DNA of 64,000 nt. Origin: Pseudomonadota bacterium. GTDB lineage: Bacteria > Pseudomonadota > Alphaproteobacteria > Rhizobiales > Devosiaceae. The position numbers and the translations under genes are program-made. Below the pieces are notes generated by a model, which did no database searches, was not told where the DNA came from, and saw only the letters and a list, made by a program, of their open reading frames with translations. Shown one piece after another: positions 48,013 to 55,735 of the stretch (position 1 is its first letter; each line of letters starts with the position of its first letter). Location: positions 37,967 to 101,966 of the forward strand of contig JAEWGT010000004.1 in the NCBI GenBank assembly GCA_023388175.1, read 5' to 3'.

Positions 48013-49180
48013 TGCCGTGCCTCCTCGGATAGCGGCCAGGCCGCTTTTGCGTCCGGTCCGCGTCCATGAGTGAAATCAGAATACCCTCGCGCAGGCCACG
48101 ATCGGCCACACGGACACGCTCCGTCGGCCATTCGCGGCGAATGGCCTCAAAAATGGCACAGCCCGGCAGAACCAGGTCGGCCCGGTCTCTGCCGATACAG
48201 GGATGAGAAACGCGCCGCTCGAAAGGCATGCCCAGAAGCGCCCGCATGGTTTCGTCCACCTGATCGCGCCGCATCCACAGGCCATCGACCTTCTGGCGCT
48301 CATAGCGCTCCAGCCCCAGATGCAGACCGGCAAGCGTCGTCACAGTGCCCGACGTGCCGATGAGATGCACGGGATGGCTCCCGATCATCTGGCGCAGTTT
48401 TTCGCGGCCCCGAAACTGGCGCAGATGCTCCGACACATGCCTGACCATGGCCTCGAAAACATCGGTCGTCACATCGACGCCGCCGAATTTTTCGGCGATG
48501 GACACGACGCCGACGGGCATGGACTGCCATGAGCGGATCGAAGCCGACATGCGCCCCTGGGACCGGGGCCGTCCGCCTCGAAAGTCGAGCCACGCCAGTT
48601 CCGAGGAGCCGCCGCCGATGTCGAACATCAACGCGCCTTGCGCCTCGCCGTCGATCAGGTCGGCGCAGCCGGTCACGGCCAGTTCGGCTTCGGTCCGCCG
48701 GTCGACGATTTCAAGCTCCAGTCCGAGCTCGGCCTTTACACGCTCCAGAAAGGCCGGACCATTCTCGGCAGCGCGACAGGCTTCGGTTGCGATCAGGCGC
48801 ATCCGCGTCGGCTGATGCTCGCGCAGCTTGTTGCGGCACTGGCGGAGCGCCTCCATGGTCCGCTCCATCGCGGCGTCGGAAAGGCGTCCGGTCACGGAAA
48901 CGCCCTCGCCCAGCCGCACGATACGCGTAAATCCATCGATAACGCGAAAGCCGCGCTCATGCGGGCGCGCAATCAGCAGGCGGCAATTATTGGTGCCCAG
49001 ATCGAGCGCAGCATAGAGAGGACCGCGCGTGCGGCGGTTATGGGGGGCGGAAGATGTCCGCTGGTCTGGCCGGGGCGGCGCTGTGCCGGCCCTATCCTTC
49101 CGGGAAGCGCCGGAAGGCGTACCAGACCCCGCCTCGGCCACGAGAGCCGACGCGGCAGCGGACCGATTCGAATCGGTCAC
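48002..49180 (-). CDS. ppx: Exopolyphosphatase / pppGpp phosphatase family
   Basis: A 392-residue Ppx/GppA family phosphatase of the ASKHA fold. The phosphate-1 loop is YAALDLGTNNCRLLIA, and DIGGGSSELAW is the phosphate-2 loop. The family acts on polyphosphate or pppGpp. The first 45 or so residues are a low-complexity extension, so a later start is possible. It is followed by rlmE with an 11-bp overlap, the normal order in Rhizobiales. Confidence 0.93.
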   Translation of the reverse strand: MTDSNRSAAASALVAEAGSGTPSGASRKDRAGTAPPRPDQRTSSAPHNRRTRGPLYAALDLGTNNCRLLIARPHERGFRVIDGFTRIVRLGEGVSVTGRLSDAAMERTMEALRQCRNKLREHQPTRMRLIATEACRAAENGPAFLERVKAELGLELEIVDRRTEAELAVTGCADLIDGEAQGALMFDIGGGSSELAWLDFRGGRPRSQGRMSASIRSWQSMPVGVVSIAEKFGGVDVTTDVFEAMVRHVSEHLRQFRGREKLRQMIGSHPVHLIGTSGTVTTLAGLHLGLERYERQKVDGLWMRRDQVDETMRALLGMPFERRVSHPCIGRDRADLVLPGCAIFEAIRREWPTERVRVADRGLREGILISLMDADRTQKRPGRYPRRHGNGQ

Positions 49181-49326
49181 GTCTGTCTCCTTAATGCGCG
49201 GTCGCAGGACCGGACCCAGCCGGACGCGCCCGAGCGCATATATGTTGCATTGTCAAAAGTGACGGTAGAGCAAGGGGCGACGAAGCGCAATGAAAACGAT
49301 GATGCCGCCGGATTGCGCAGAGGCGC

Positions 49327-49353
49327 TTGCAATCTCATTCCGCTTTGTCTAAT
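49327..49353 (+). promoter_or_regulatory. Possible promoter of tRNA-Gln
   Basis: TTGCAA at 49327-49332 and TCTAAT at 49348-49353 are separated by 15 bp, about 65 bp upstream of the tRNA. The spacing is slightly short, so this is tentative. Confidence 0.3.
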
Positions 49354-49419
49354 GAGACCCCGCGCCGTGCTTCGCAGCCTCCCGGCTCCGCCCACGCCGC
49401 CCAGCCTGACGGCTCATGC

Positions 49420-49493
49420 TGGGGAATAGTTCAATGGTAGAACAGCGGACTCTGACTCCGTCGATCTTGGTTCGAATCCAGGTTCCCCAGCCA
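49420..49493 (+). tRNA. tRNA-Gln (anticodon CTG)
   Basis: It folds as a full cloverleaf. The acceptor stem is TGGGGAA / TTCCCCA with an encoded CCA end. The D loop has GTTCAATGGTAGAAC. The anticodon stem GCGGA / TCCGT encloses the loop CTCTGAC with anticodon CTG at 49452-49454. The T loop has GGTTCGAATCC. It marks the junction between the core genome and the accessory region to its right, and tRNA 3' ends are common integrase targets. Confidence 0.96.
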
Positions 49494-49782
49494 AAATCTC
49501 CCCCAATATGACGGGGCTGAAAGAGTGCCACGATTTGGCTGTAAGAATGCAGCGATCCGGCTGTAGGAATGCAGCGATTCATCTCACCGAAGGTATGGTC
49601 ATACTTCAGCGCCAACAATGGTATGCAGCGAGGTTTGGATGCTGGTGAGCGCGACCATGCCGGATTGGTATAATGCGACCAAAAAATGTTGAGTCGATTT
49701 GACCCTGGAAAACCGGGCATCGACCAAAAGTCGTGAGTCGATTGAACTGCAATACGAGAGTCGGATCGTCACGGTCCGGCTC
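49494..49782. other. Junction region after tRNA-Gln, no gene
   Basis: No supported gene. The stretch has repeats (49537-49579), a consensus TATAAT with extended -10 (49666-49674) on the plus strand, and the two short related motifs GAGTCGATTTGAC and GAGTCGATTGAAC about 45 bp apart. Composition is less GC-rich than the core genome. It looks like remodelled DNA at the left end of an integrated element. Confidence 0.5.
49537..49579. repeat. Two 22-bp-period direct repeats
   Basis: GGCTGTAAGAATGCAGCGATCC is followed at once by GGCTGTAGGAATGCAGCGATTC, 20 of 22 bases identical. Such short tandem repeats resemble the transposase-binding repeats near the ends of IS21-family elements, but no transposase or second end is visible. 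Confidence 0.5.
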
Positions 49783-49784
49783 TC
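49756..49784 (-). terminator. Imperfect hairpin at the patatin gene stop
   Basis: On the minus strand GAGAGCCGGA and TCCGACTCTC can pair with one mismatch around a 9-nt loop, starting inside the patatin stop codon. No T-tract follows, so intrinsic termination is uncertain. Confidence 0.35.
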
Positions 49785-51000
49785 AGCTTTTTCTTGGCGG
49801 CATTTCGTTGGTCGACAGCCAGGTGCTGCGCTTATCGAATTCGGTTCCGGCATGGGCCGCAAGCGTGGCATCCGAACATTCGAAGCCGTGGCGGGCAATG
49901 AGGTCGAATTCTGCAGGCGATAGCCTATTCAGTGCCGTGGGATGAGCGACGGCAGCCTTCGTCAGTTCATCGCTGAGATATGCGGCATGCTCCGACTCTG
50001 GTCGAATGAAGCCCGCCTTAAGGTCGATATCGCGGATCGAGTTACCCATGCGTACTATGACGCCGCGCAGGGGCCCGTAGTCGAACTCGCGCATGAGCAT
50101 CCTCGACCGCAGGCTTCTGACCTGGTCCCCCATCAGGTCGAATAGGCGAGGCGTGGCCAAATTCCCTTTAAAAAGATTGGCCACCACTCCCCCGGAAGGC
50201 GGAGCCAGGACCCCGGATGCATCGCTGCAGATGAGGAAATCGAAATCGGTCGAGGGTTGGCCCGGCTTCACCAGGGCTTCCAGAGCAAGATTATCATAGG
50301 CTCCTCCGTCCCAGATGAGGAGGACCCGAACGTTGGGATCGATGGCCTGCTGCGGTTTCCTCGTAGCCGGATCGGTTCGATACCAGCCGCCCTGCGGTAT
50401 TTCGAGCCGAAGGGCACCGATTGCGTAGGGCACCGCTGCCGAGGCCGCGGCGGCTTCGGCGATCTTGACGGCAGGCGAGTAGTGCCGACCGAATTTCCAG
50501 TCACCCATCTCGCCGTTACTGAAGCGCCAGTTCTTGCCGGAATGGATGGAGGCGGCGTTGATCCACCATTTAGGACTGGTGGGCAAATCCGCAAGGTTGC
50601 CGGTGACGCCCCATTCCGTGCCGAGTCGATCGGCCAATACGTGAGCACGCCGGTTCACGAGCCGGAAATTGTGCTTGAGCAGGCTGCCAGGATTTAACAA
50701 GGCCGGGATGCTGAAGAGATCCCTCTCGGTCAAGAGACTTCTTACGGTCGGATATACCTCTTCCCTGAAGGCCGCCGATGTTGGCCACTTATTGCCGTTG
50801 TTGCCGAACACCGCTGCGATCACCAGGCTGCCGCCCGATACCGTCGATATTGCCGAAACGCTTTCGAGCTGGTCCTGAATGGCAAGCCTGAGCAGCAACC
50901 CCAGATGAAAGACTGCAGCCCTAGTCCCACCGCCCGACAGTGCCAGCCCGAGGCGGAGGGGTTGTTCGGCTCCGGCAACCCCCAATGTCGTATCGGTCAT
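49783..51000 (-). CDS. Patatin-like phospholipase (CapV-like effector)
   Basis: A 405-residue patatin-fold lipid hydrolase. The oxyanion-hole loop is LALSGGGTRAAVFHLG (residues 19-34). The nucleophile is predicted to be S55 in STVSGGS. The dyad aspartate is D231 in IWDGGAYDNLALEAL. Patatin-like phospholipases are common effectors in CBASS, where they degrade membranes when activated. It is the third gene of the operon and overlaps the E2-E1-JAB stop by 4 bp (ATGA). No signal peptide is seen, which fits an intracellular effector. Function in this setting is inferred. Confidence 0.88.
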   Translation of the reverse strand: MTDTTLGVAGAEQPLRLGLALSGGGTRAAVFHLGLLLRLAIQDQLESVSAISTVSGGSLVIAAVFGNNGNKWPTSAAFREEVYPTVRSLLTERDLFSIPALLNPGSLLKHNFRLVNRRAHVLADRLGTEWGVTGNLADLPTSPKWWINAASIHSGKNWRFSNGEMGDWKFGRHYSPAVKIAEAAAASAAVPYAIGALRLEIPQGGWYRTDPATRKPQQAIDPNVRVLLIWDGGAYDNLALEALVKPGQPSTDFDFLICSDASGVLAPPSGGVVANLFKGNLATPRLFDLMGDQVRSLRSRMLMREFDYGPLRGVIVRMGNSIRDIDLKAGFIRPESEHAAYLSDELTKAAVAHPTALNRLSPAEFDLIARHGFECSDATLAAHAGTEFDKRSTWLSTNEMPPRKS

Positions 51001-53219
51001 CGCATCGTCCCGACCAGATGCCGGGCCTCGTTCTCCCCGACGATGAACATCACGCCGGGCATGCCATCACCGGCCATGGTCGTGCTCAACCAGGCAAGTT
51101 GTTCGATATCGATGGTGCTGGGCCGGCTTGAACTGCCCTTGGGGTGAGAATGCCATTCGCCCACATACCTGATCTGCCCCGCGGAACGGGCAATGGCTGC
51201 CTCCACGGTTTCGCGCAGTCCCATCGTGCCGCGGATGAATTCGGTCGGCGCTTCCGTGCTGTCGCTCGGAGCAGGAACCGCGGCCACCAGTTCGATACGC
51301 TTCGATTGCGGATCGACTATGCCAAGCAATGCGCCACCCGTTTCGTTCGGCAGCCGCTTCAGGCGCTGGGCGGCGAGCTCAGCCGAAAGGGTATCGGGCA
51401 TCCTGATCGTCCAGTCCCCCGCATGATCTATGGCCAAACCGACTTCCGGTGAGACCAAGGAGACTTCCCCCTCTTCGCCGAGGGACCAGATCTTGACGCA
51501 GGCTTCGCTGCTGCCGAGCGCTTGGCTAAGCCCGCTTGCCACCAGACCCGACAATACCTGCACCCGCGACGCGGGTATGCGGCTGGTCAGCATTCGGCAC
51601 GCACCGGTGTACCGGATCATCTCGCTGTCAAGGAGGTGGTTCTCGAGGACGGGATCGGTTTGGATGGCGCGATGATAGATCGCCTCCAGAGCGCGCAGGT
51701 CGATGCGGCGATCCTCGTCCTCGGCGAGCAGCACGACCGCGGTACCGGTCGGGTTGAAGAAGATCGACACGCGCCGCGCATGGCCGGCAAGGTCGCTTAG
51801 CCTGCGGCCAACGGCTACCGAAGCCGAGGCGTCGACGATGGTGTCAGCAGCCTGCAGCAACGCTTCCGCCTCGGGGGATGGTTCGGCCAGGAAGTTCCCG
51901 TCGATCGCCGACACGTCGAGGTCAGGCCTAATGGACTGCAGGCGCTGACCAATGCTGGTCGCCTTCGGCCGCGTCACCTCATTGGACGTCAGCGTATGGC
52001 GGGCAAGATTGTGCGGAAGAAGGGTGTCGTCGTCCATTACGGCCATGCTGTCGAAAGCGCCTTCACGCGCAAGGATTTCCGCAACGGAGGAGCCGATGGC
52101 ACCGGCGCCAATCATCACGGCCTTGCCCACCACGGGCGAAGCCACCCCGGAAATCGCCCGAGCCAACTGGGTGTCGAACGCACCGTGGACCAGGCATCCT
52201 TCGAGGCGAACGGCGTCGAGATCAGGATCGCCGGAAGGAAAGCGGAGCTGATATCCTATACTGTTCAGGTCGCTGCTCCGGTCGCAATAGAACAGGCCGA
52301 GCGCCACCCCGATGTCGCCGACAGTGCCGTCGACCATAAAGCCGACCGTGTCGAGCCCTTCTAGATGGCCTGTGACCGGGTTGATCATGGGCAAGCGGAG
52401 CAGGATGCACGGATGAGAGTTGAGAACGGCGGCACGCCGCGTCTCGTCGGCATACCAGGTCTTCAGCCGAGCTTTTAGGTCCGCGACGACGTCCACGCCA
52501 CGTCGCAGGGTCTCCTCGGCGAGATCGGCCAGTGTCGCCGGCGCCTGGCGCATTCGGGACATGGCTTCCGCGGACAGGTCGTAGGCAATCACGGAGATCA
52601 CCGGGGTGGCGCTTTGTCGCCGTTCCGCAGGCAGCAATGTCACCATCGTCTGGCGCTGGTGATCCTGAACGATGCCGATCAGCTCCGTGACCTTGTCGGC
52701 ATCGCAAGCCCAGACCTCGCGGGGCATGATCAATTCATATGGTGATTGCAGCGAGAAGAATGGTTCGAGGGGCTGGGCCGCGTCGTGCAACTGGCCACGT
52801 GCCGCCTTCCGGAACCACTGCAGGATGCGATGACCCAGCTCTGCCGGGCCATATGACGATTTCGCCTCCGACCATGGCCGGTCGTCGATGCAGATACAGA
52901 ACGGCATGCCCTTGGGCAGGCGGGCTTGGTGCGGCGTATCCGGGAAATCCTCACGAAGCGCCATTACGCAAGGGCCGTGCCTTCCATCCCCGAAGACAAT
53001 CGCGATGGGCTCAACCCGGTCGATTGCGACGACCGGGCGCTGTGGGCGTTCGGTCCGCACATTAGCCAGGATCAGCTCCATGCCGCGATCGCAGCGGGCT
53101 TCTACCAACTCGAAGATGCCGTCCCCGCCATCGCGCACGTGATCGACGAAGGCGCTGGCAAGGGGGTTTCCGAGGGCCGAATACTCGACCACGGGAAAGG
53201 AGGCGATCCAGGGCTGCAT
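50997..53219 (-). CDS. E2-E1-JAB triple-domain conjugation protein
   Basis: A single chain with the three activities of a ubiquitin-like cycle. Residue numbers are for the 740-aa protein. The N-terminal E2-like domain (about 1-155) contains a candidate catalytic Cys, C110 in PFCICIDDRPW, and the family-like QPLEPFF. A region of about 200 residues that I do not recognise follows. The E1/ThiF domain has GAGAIG (371-376), MDDDTLLPHNLARH (around 395-408) and a candidate thioester Cys C541 in TGACRML. The C-terminal JAMM/JAB peptidase has E627, H690, H692, S701 and D704 (HSHP-7-SxxD). Start: the ATG at 53219, 1 base after the hydrolase stop. It corresponds to Cap2 plus Cap3 of type II CBASS in one polypeptide. 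Confidence 0.9.
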   Translation of the reverse strand: MQPWIASFPVVEYSALGNPLASAFVDHVRDGGDGIFELVEARCDRGMELILANVRTERPQRPVVAIDRVEPIAIVFGDGRHGPCVMALREDFPDTPHQARLPKGMPFCICIDDRPWSEAKSSYGPAELGHRILQWFRKAARGQLHDAAQPLEPFFSLQSPYELIMPREVWACDADKVTELIGIVQDHQRQTMVTLLPAERRQSATPVISVIAYDLSAEAMSRMRQAPATLADLAEETLRRGVDVVADLKARLKTWYADETRRAAVLNSHPCILLRLPMINPVTGHLEGLDTVGFMVDGTVGDIGVALGLFYCDRSSDLNSIGYQLRFPSGDPDLDAVRLEGCLVHGAFDTQLARAISGVASPVVGKAVMIGAGAIGSSVAEILAREGAFDSMAVMDDDTLLPHNLARHTLTSNEVTRPKATSIGQRLQSIRPDLDVSAIDGNFLAEPSPEAEALLQAADTIVDASASVAVGRRLSDLAGHARRVSIFFNPTGTAVVLLAEDEDRRIDLRALEAIYHRAIQTDPVLENHLLDSEMIRYTGACRMLTSRIPASRVQVLSGLVASGLSQALGSSEACVKIWSLGEEGEVSLVSPEVGLAIDHAGDWTIRMPDTLSAELAAQRLKRLPNETGGALLGIVDPQSKRIELVAAVPAPSDSTEAPTEFIRGTMGLRETVEAAIARSAGQIRYVGEWHSHPKGSSSRPSTIDIEQLAWLSTTMAGDGMPGVMFIVGENEARHLVGTMR

Positions 53220-53220
53220 G

Positions 53221-54348
53221 TCAGCCGCCCCGAACCGGCGTGGAGGTTGCCGTCCCGGTCGAACTGCTGCTGATATAGCTGATCGCAGCGCCAAACGCGG
53301 TGATGTCGATCCGGAACGGTTTCGGCCTGATCCTGTCCGGCGTCTCCATGGTCACCTTAAACTCTCCACCCCGGTCGGCGACGACGCGCTTGTGATGATT
53401 GGCGGCCTGGCGGTGCGGCGGCTGAACGTCGTCGTCCTCCGCGGTGCCCTTCTGCGGGATCTCCCAGCTGGGCGACACGATGATGCATCCATCGCGAGAC
53501 TGCTCCTCGAAGAGCCAGCGCGTCTCGTCCACGGATTCCGTTTCGTCCTCGCCAATCTCGGGCCCGATGGACTTGTAGGAGCAGTGGTGGAAGAGCTTGA
53601 GCACATCCCACTCGAGGCGGTGCTCGTTCCCGTGCTTCTTGCTGGTCTTTACGATCTCGCAGAGCGTTCCGTATTCTACGTCCGATCCGAGCAGGGCCTT
53701 TGTCTCGACGCCGCCCTCGATGAAGGTGACGTGAAGTACGACGGAATCCTTGTTGCGGTCCTCGAGCCCCCGCTCGTCGGTGCGCCAGGCGAAGGGGCAA
53801 TGCACAAAGAATTCCGCTTTAGCCGAACCTTCCCTGGTGAACCCCGGCACCAGCTTACCTGCGTCGACGATGCAGTGCTTGCGGTCTTCGAGCGTCAGGC
53901 CGTGTGACGCGAGGAATTCCTTTAGCAGTTCAGGACGGGAGAAGACCTTGATGCCGGTACCTTCGATGAGGCGATGGCGCGCCTCTTTGCGGATGGTGGC
54001 GGCATTGCCCACCAGGCCGGTTTCCGTGATCGCGCCGGCCGGCACCCACAATTCATCGATCTTCGGGCGGCCTTTGCCCTGATGGGCGGTGGAGTGCCGC
54101 AACCAGAAGAAGTCGCTGGCGCCGCAGATGTGGTCGTTGTCCAGATGGGTGAAGCACACTACGGCGAAGTCGGTCTGGCCGGCTTCTGACATTTCCTTGC
54201 GCAACGCGACAGGAAGGTCGCAACGACTGTCGAACTGGTCGTTCGGGTTGCGCATGTCCGCATAGTCGAGAAGGACCAGGCGGTTGTCGGCCAGTCGGAT
54301 CAAGGTGGTGTCGGCATTGCCGAGCGGGAAGAAGGTAAGCCTGGTCAT
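53221..54348 (-). CDS. Metallo-beta-lactamase-fold protein with diglycine C-terminus
   Basis: A 375-residue MBL-fold hydrolase of the ComEC/Rec2-like type. Metal ligands are predicted in FTHLDNDH (H68, D70, D72, H73), GSD (D223) and LFHHCSYKS (H254/H255). NKDSVVLHV is the usual strand before the aspartate ligand. The last 16 residues, SSSSTGTATSTPVRGG, are a low-complexity flexible tail ending in Arg-Gly-Gly, like mature ubiquitin or the tail that Cap2 joins to targets in type II CBASS. It is the first gene of the operon, and the E2-E1-JAB gene starts 1 base after its stop. I infer that this is the conjugated protein, and its substrate is unknown. Confidence 0.88.
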   Translation of the reverse strand: MTRLTFFPLGNADTTLIRLADNRLVLLDYADMRNPNDQFDSRCDLPVALRKEMSEAGQTDFAVVCFTHLDNDHICGASDFFWLRHSTAHQGKGRPKIDELWVPAGAITETGLVGNAATIRKEARHRLIEGTGIKVFSRPELLKEFLASHGLTLEDRKHCIVDAGKLVPGFTREGSAKAEFFVHCPFAWRTDERGLEDRNKDSVVLHVTFIEGGVETKALLGSDVEYGTLCEIVKTSKKHGNEHRLEWDVLKLFHHCSYKSIGPEIGEDETESVDETRWLFEEQSRDGCIIVSPSWEIPQKGTAEDDDVQPPHRQAANHHKRVVADRGGEFKVTMETPDRIRPKPFRIDITAFGAAISYISSSSTGTATSTPVRGG

Positions 54349-54417
54349 GTCGAGTATGCCCTTCTATAGTGAATTAGCGACCCGTTAAGTACGTCTACTC
54401 CGAACAAATGGAACTCC

Positions 54418-54445
54418 TTGCTGCTGCTGTCAAGGGTGCTACAAT
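54418..54445 (+). promoter_or_regulatory. Promoter of the XRE-ImmA pair
   Basis: TTGCTG at 54418-54423 and TACAAT at 54440-54445 with a 16-bp spacer. The predicted transcript start (about 54452) falls at the edge of the adjacent palindrome, a layout suited to autorepression. Confidence 0.5.
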
Positions 54446-54452
54446 GCGTCTA

Positions 54453-54475
54453 CACCGAACTTTTGTCGTTCGGTG
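54453..54475. promoter_or_regulatory. Palindromic operator between divergent operons
   Basis: Perfect 8-bp arms CACCGAAC and GTTCGGTG enclose a 7-bp centre. The left part (CGTCTACaCCGAAC) recurs 55 bp upstream as CGTCTACtCCGAAC at 54392-54405. One full site and one half site in the divergent gap are consistent with binding by the XRE protein encoded next door. Confidence 0.6.
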
Positions 54476-54499
54476 CGTTTGGCAGGAGTTTGAACACGC

Positions 54500-54820
54500 A
54501 TGGCCGCACCGTTTGGCGACAGGATTCGCGAGCTTCGTAAGAAGAAGGGCATGACGCTTGACCAGCTCGCGACCGCCACTGACTCGAGCAAGAGTTATAT
54601 TTGGGAGCTCGAGAACAAGGACCCGCCACGACCCTCGGCGGAGAAGATCGCCAAGATCGCGGCGGCGCTCGACGTCACCGGCGACTATCTCATGGGCGTG
54701 GACGACGGGAACTTGCAAGCTGCTGAGGATAAGGCATTCTTCCGCAAGTACAGCCAGATGAGTCCCGAAGCTCGGGCGCGGCTGCGACGATTGGCTAAGG
54801 CGCTCGACGAGGACGACTGA
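54500..54820 (+). CDS. XRE-family HTH repressor (CapH-like)
   Basis: A 106-residue regulator with an N-terminal Cro/CI-type helix-turn-helix (FGDRIRELRKKKGMTLDQLATATDSSKSYIWELEN, about residues 5-42). A short acidic C-terminal helical part follows. It faces the MBL/E2-E1-JAB/patatin operon and is coupled to an ImmA/IrrE-type protease gene (1-base overlap). In known CBASS loci such a pair (CapH repressor, CapP protease) represses the defence operon until the protease cleaves the repressor. The same role is inferred here. Confidence 0.88.
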   Translation: MAAPFGDRIRELRKKKGMTLDQLATATDSSKSYIWELENKDPPRPSAEKIAKIAAALDVTGDYLMGVDDGNLQAAEDKAFFRKYSQMSPEARARLRRLAKALDEDD

Positions 54821-55689
54821 TGGGGCCAGAGGGCTGGGCGATACAACTGACGAAACTGTTGGACGCCGCCCACCGTGATGGCCCTGACCGTTATCCGATC
54901 GACGTCCGGTCACTGGCATTGCAATATTCGGCCCAGCGATTTCCGGATGCTCCGATCAAGCGCGTCGAGGCCGACGATCTCGACGGCTTCGAGGGGGCGC
55001 TTCTCCCCGGCGAGACCAGGAAGAACCTATGGGGCATCCTCTATGACAGCAAGCAAACGGCTGAGCGCGCCAGGTTCACGGTCGCCCATGAACTGGGCCA
55101 CTATCTCCTGCATCGGGAGAAGCAGCCCAAGGGGTTCTGGTGTGGCGAGGACGCCATCGTGCGCCGCGAGGTCGAAGGCATCGAAAAGGAAGCCGACACC
55201 TTCGCCGCGTTCCTCCTGATGCCCTTGCACGACTTCCGGGCGCTGATCCCGCCGGACCACAAGCCCACCTTCGAGGAGCTCGGCGAATGCGCCAAGCGTT
55301 ACGGCGTATCGCTGACAGCTGCGATACTGCGCTGGCTCGAATACACCAACCGCCGCTCCATCTTGGTGGTTTCGAACGAAGGTTTTGCGCGCTGGGCCAA
55401 GGCCAGCGGCCCTGCATTCCGTTCGGGCAAGTTCATACGAACACGGGCTTCCGTGTTCGAGCTGCCGGGGGCATCGCTGGTCGCCACCATGGGTGCCGAT
55501 GTCGACCCCACCGTCGTGGTCAGGCAGAGTGCCGGCGTCTGGTTCGACGAGCCGGTGGAGGAATCCTGCATAGCGTCCTCCCGCTATGAAATGGAACTCA
55601 CGCTCCTGCACCTCGGCACGCAATCGGCGCGTTCATGGCATTCCGAGGCTCCGGACGAGGAGGATTCGTTCGATCGCTTCAAGCGTTGA
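54820..55689 (+). CDS. ImmA/IrrE-type metallopeptidase (CapP-like)
   Basis: A 289-residue protein with a DUF955/ImmA-IrrE zinc peptidase domain. HExxH appears in FTVAHELGHYLLH (H90, E91, H94) and the third ligand is in EKEADTFAAFLLMP (E124 region). A C-terminal domain of about 120 residues may be the sensor part. ImmA/IrrE peptidases cleave XRE repressors in response to DNA damage or other stress. It is translationally coupled to the XRE gene, and the two form a repressor-protease switch. Confidence 0.9.
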   Translation: MGPEGWAIQLTKLLDAAHRDGPDRYPIDVRSLALQYSAQRFPDAPIKRVEADDLDGFEGALLPGETRKNLWGILYDSKQTAERARFTVAHELGHYLLHREKQPKGFWCGEDAIVRREVEGIEKEADTFAAFLLMPLHDFRALIPPDHKPTFEELGECAKRYGVSLTAAILRWLEYTNRRSILVVSNEGFARWAKASGPAFRSGKFIRTRASVFELPGASLVATMGADVDPTVVVRQSAGVWFDEPVEESCIASSRYEMELTLLHLGTQSARSWHSEAPDEEDSFDRFKR

Positions 55690-55735
55690 GGGGGACGTCT
55701 TCGCCCGACCCACGACGCTGCGGTCCACCGACCGG

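Noticed and set aside
50997..53294. Longer start for the E2-E1-JAB protein at 53294
   Set aside because: It would overlap the MBL gene by 74 bp, and the extra 25 residues are an out-of-frame reading of its Ser/Thr tail. The ATG at 53219, 1 base after the stop, is better.
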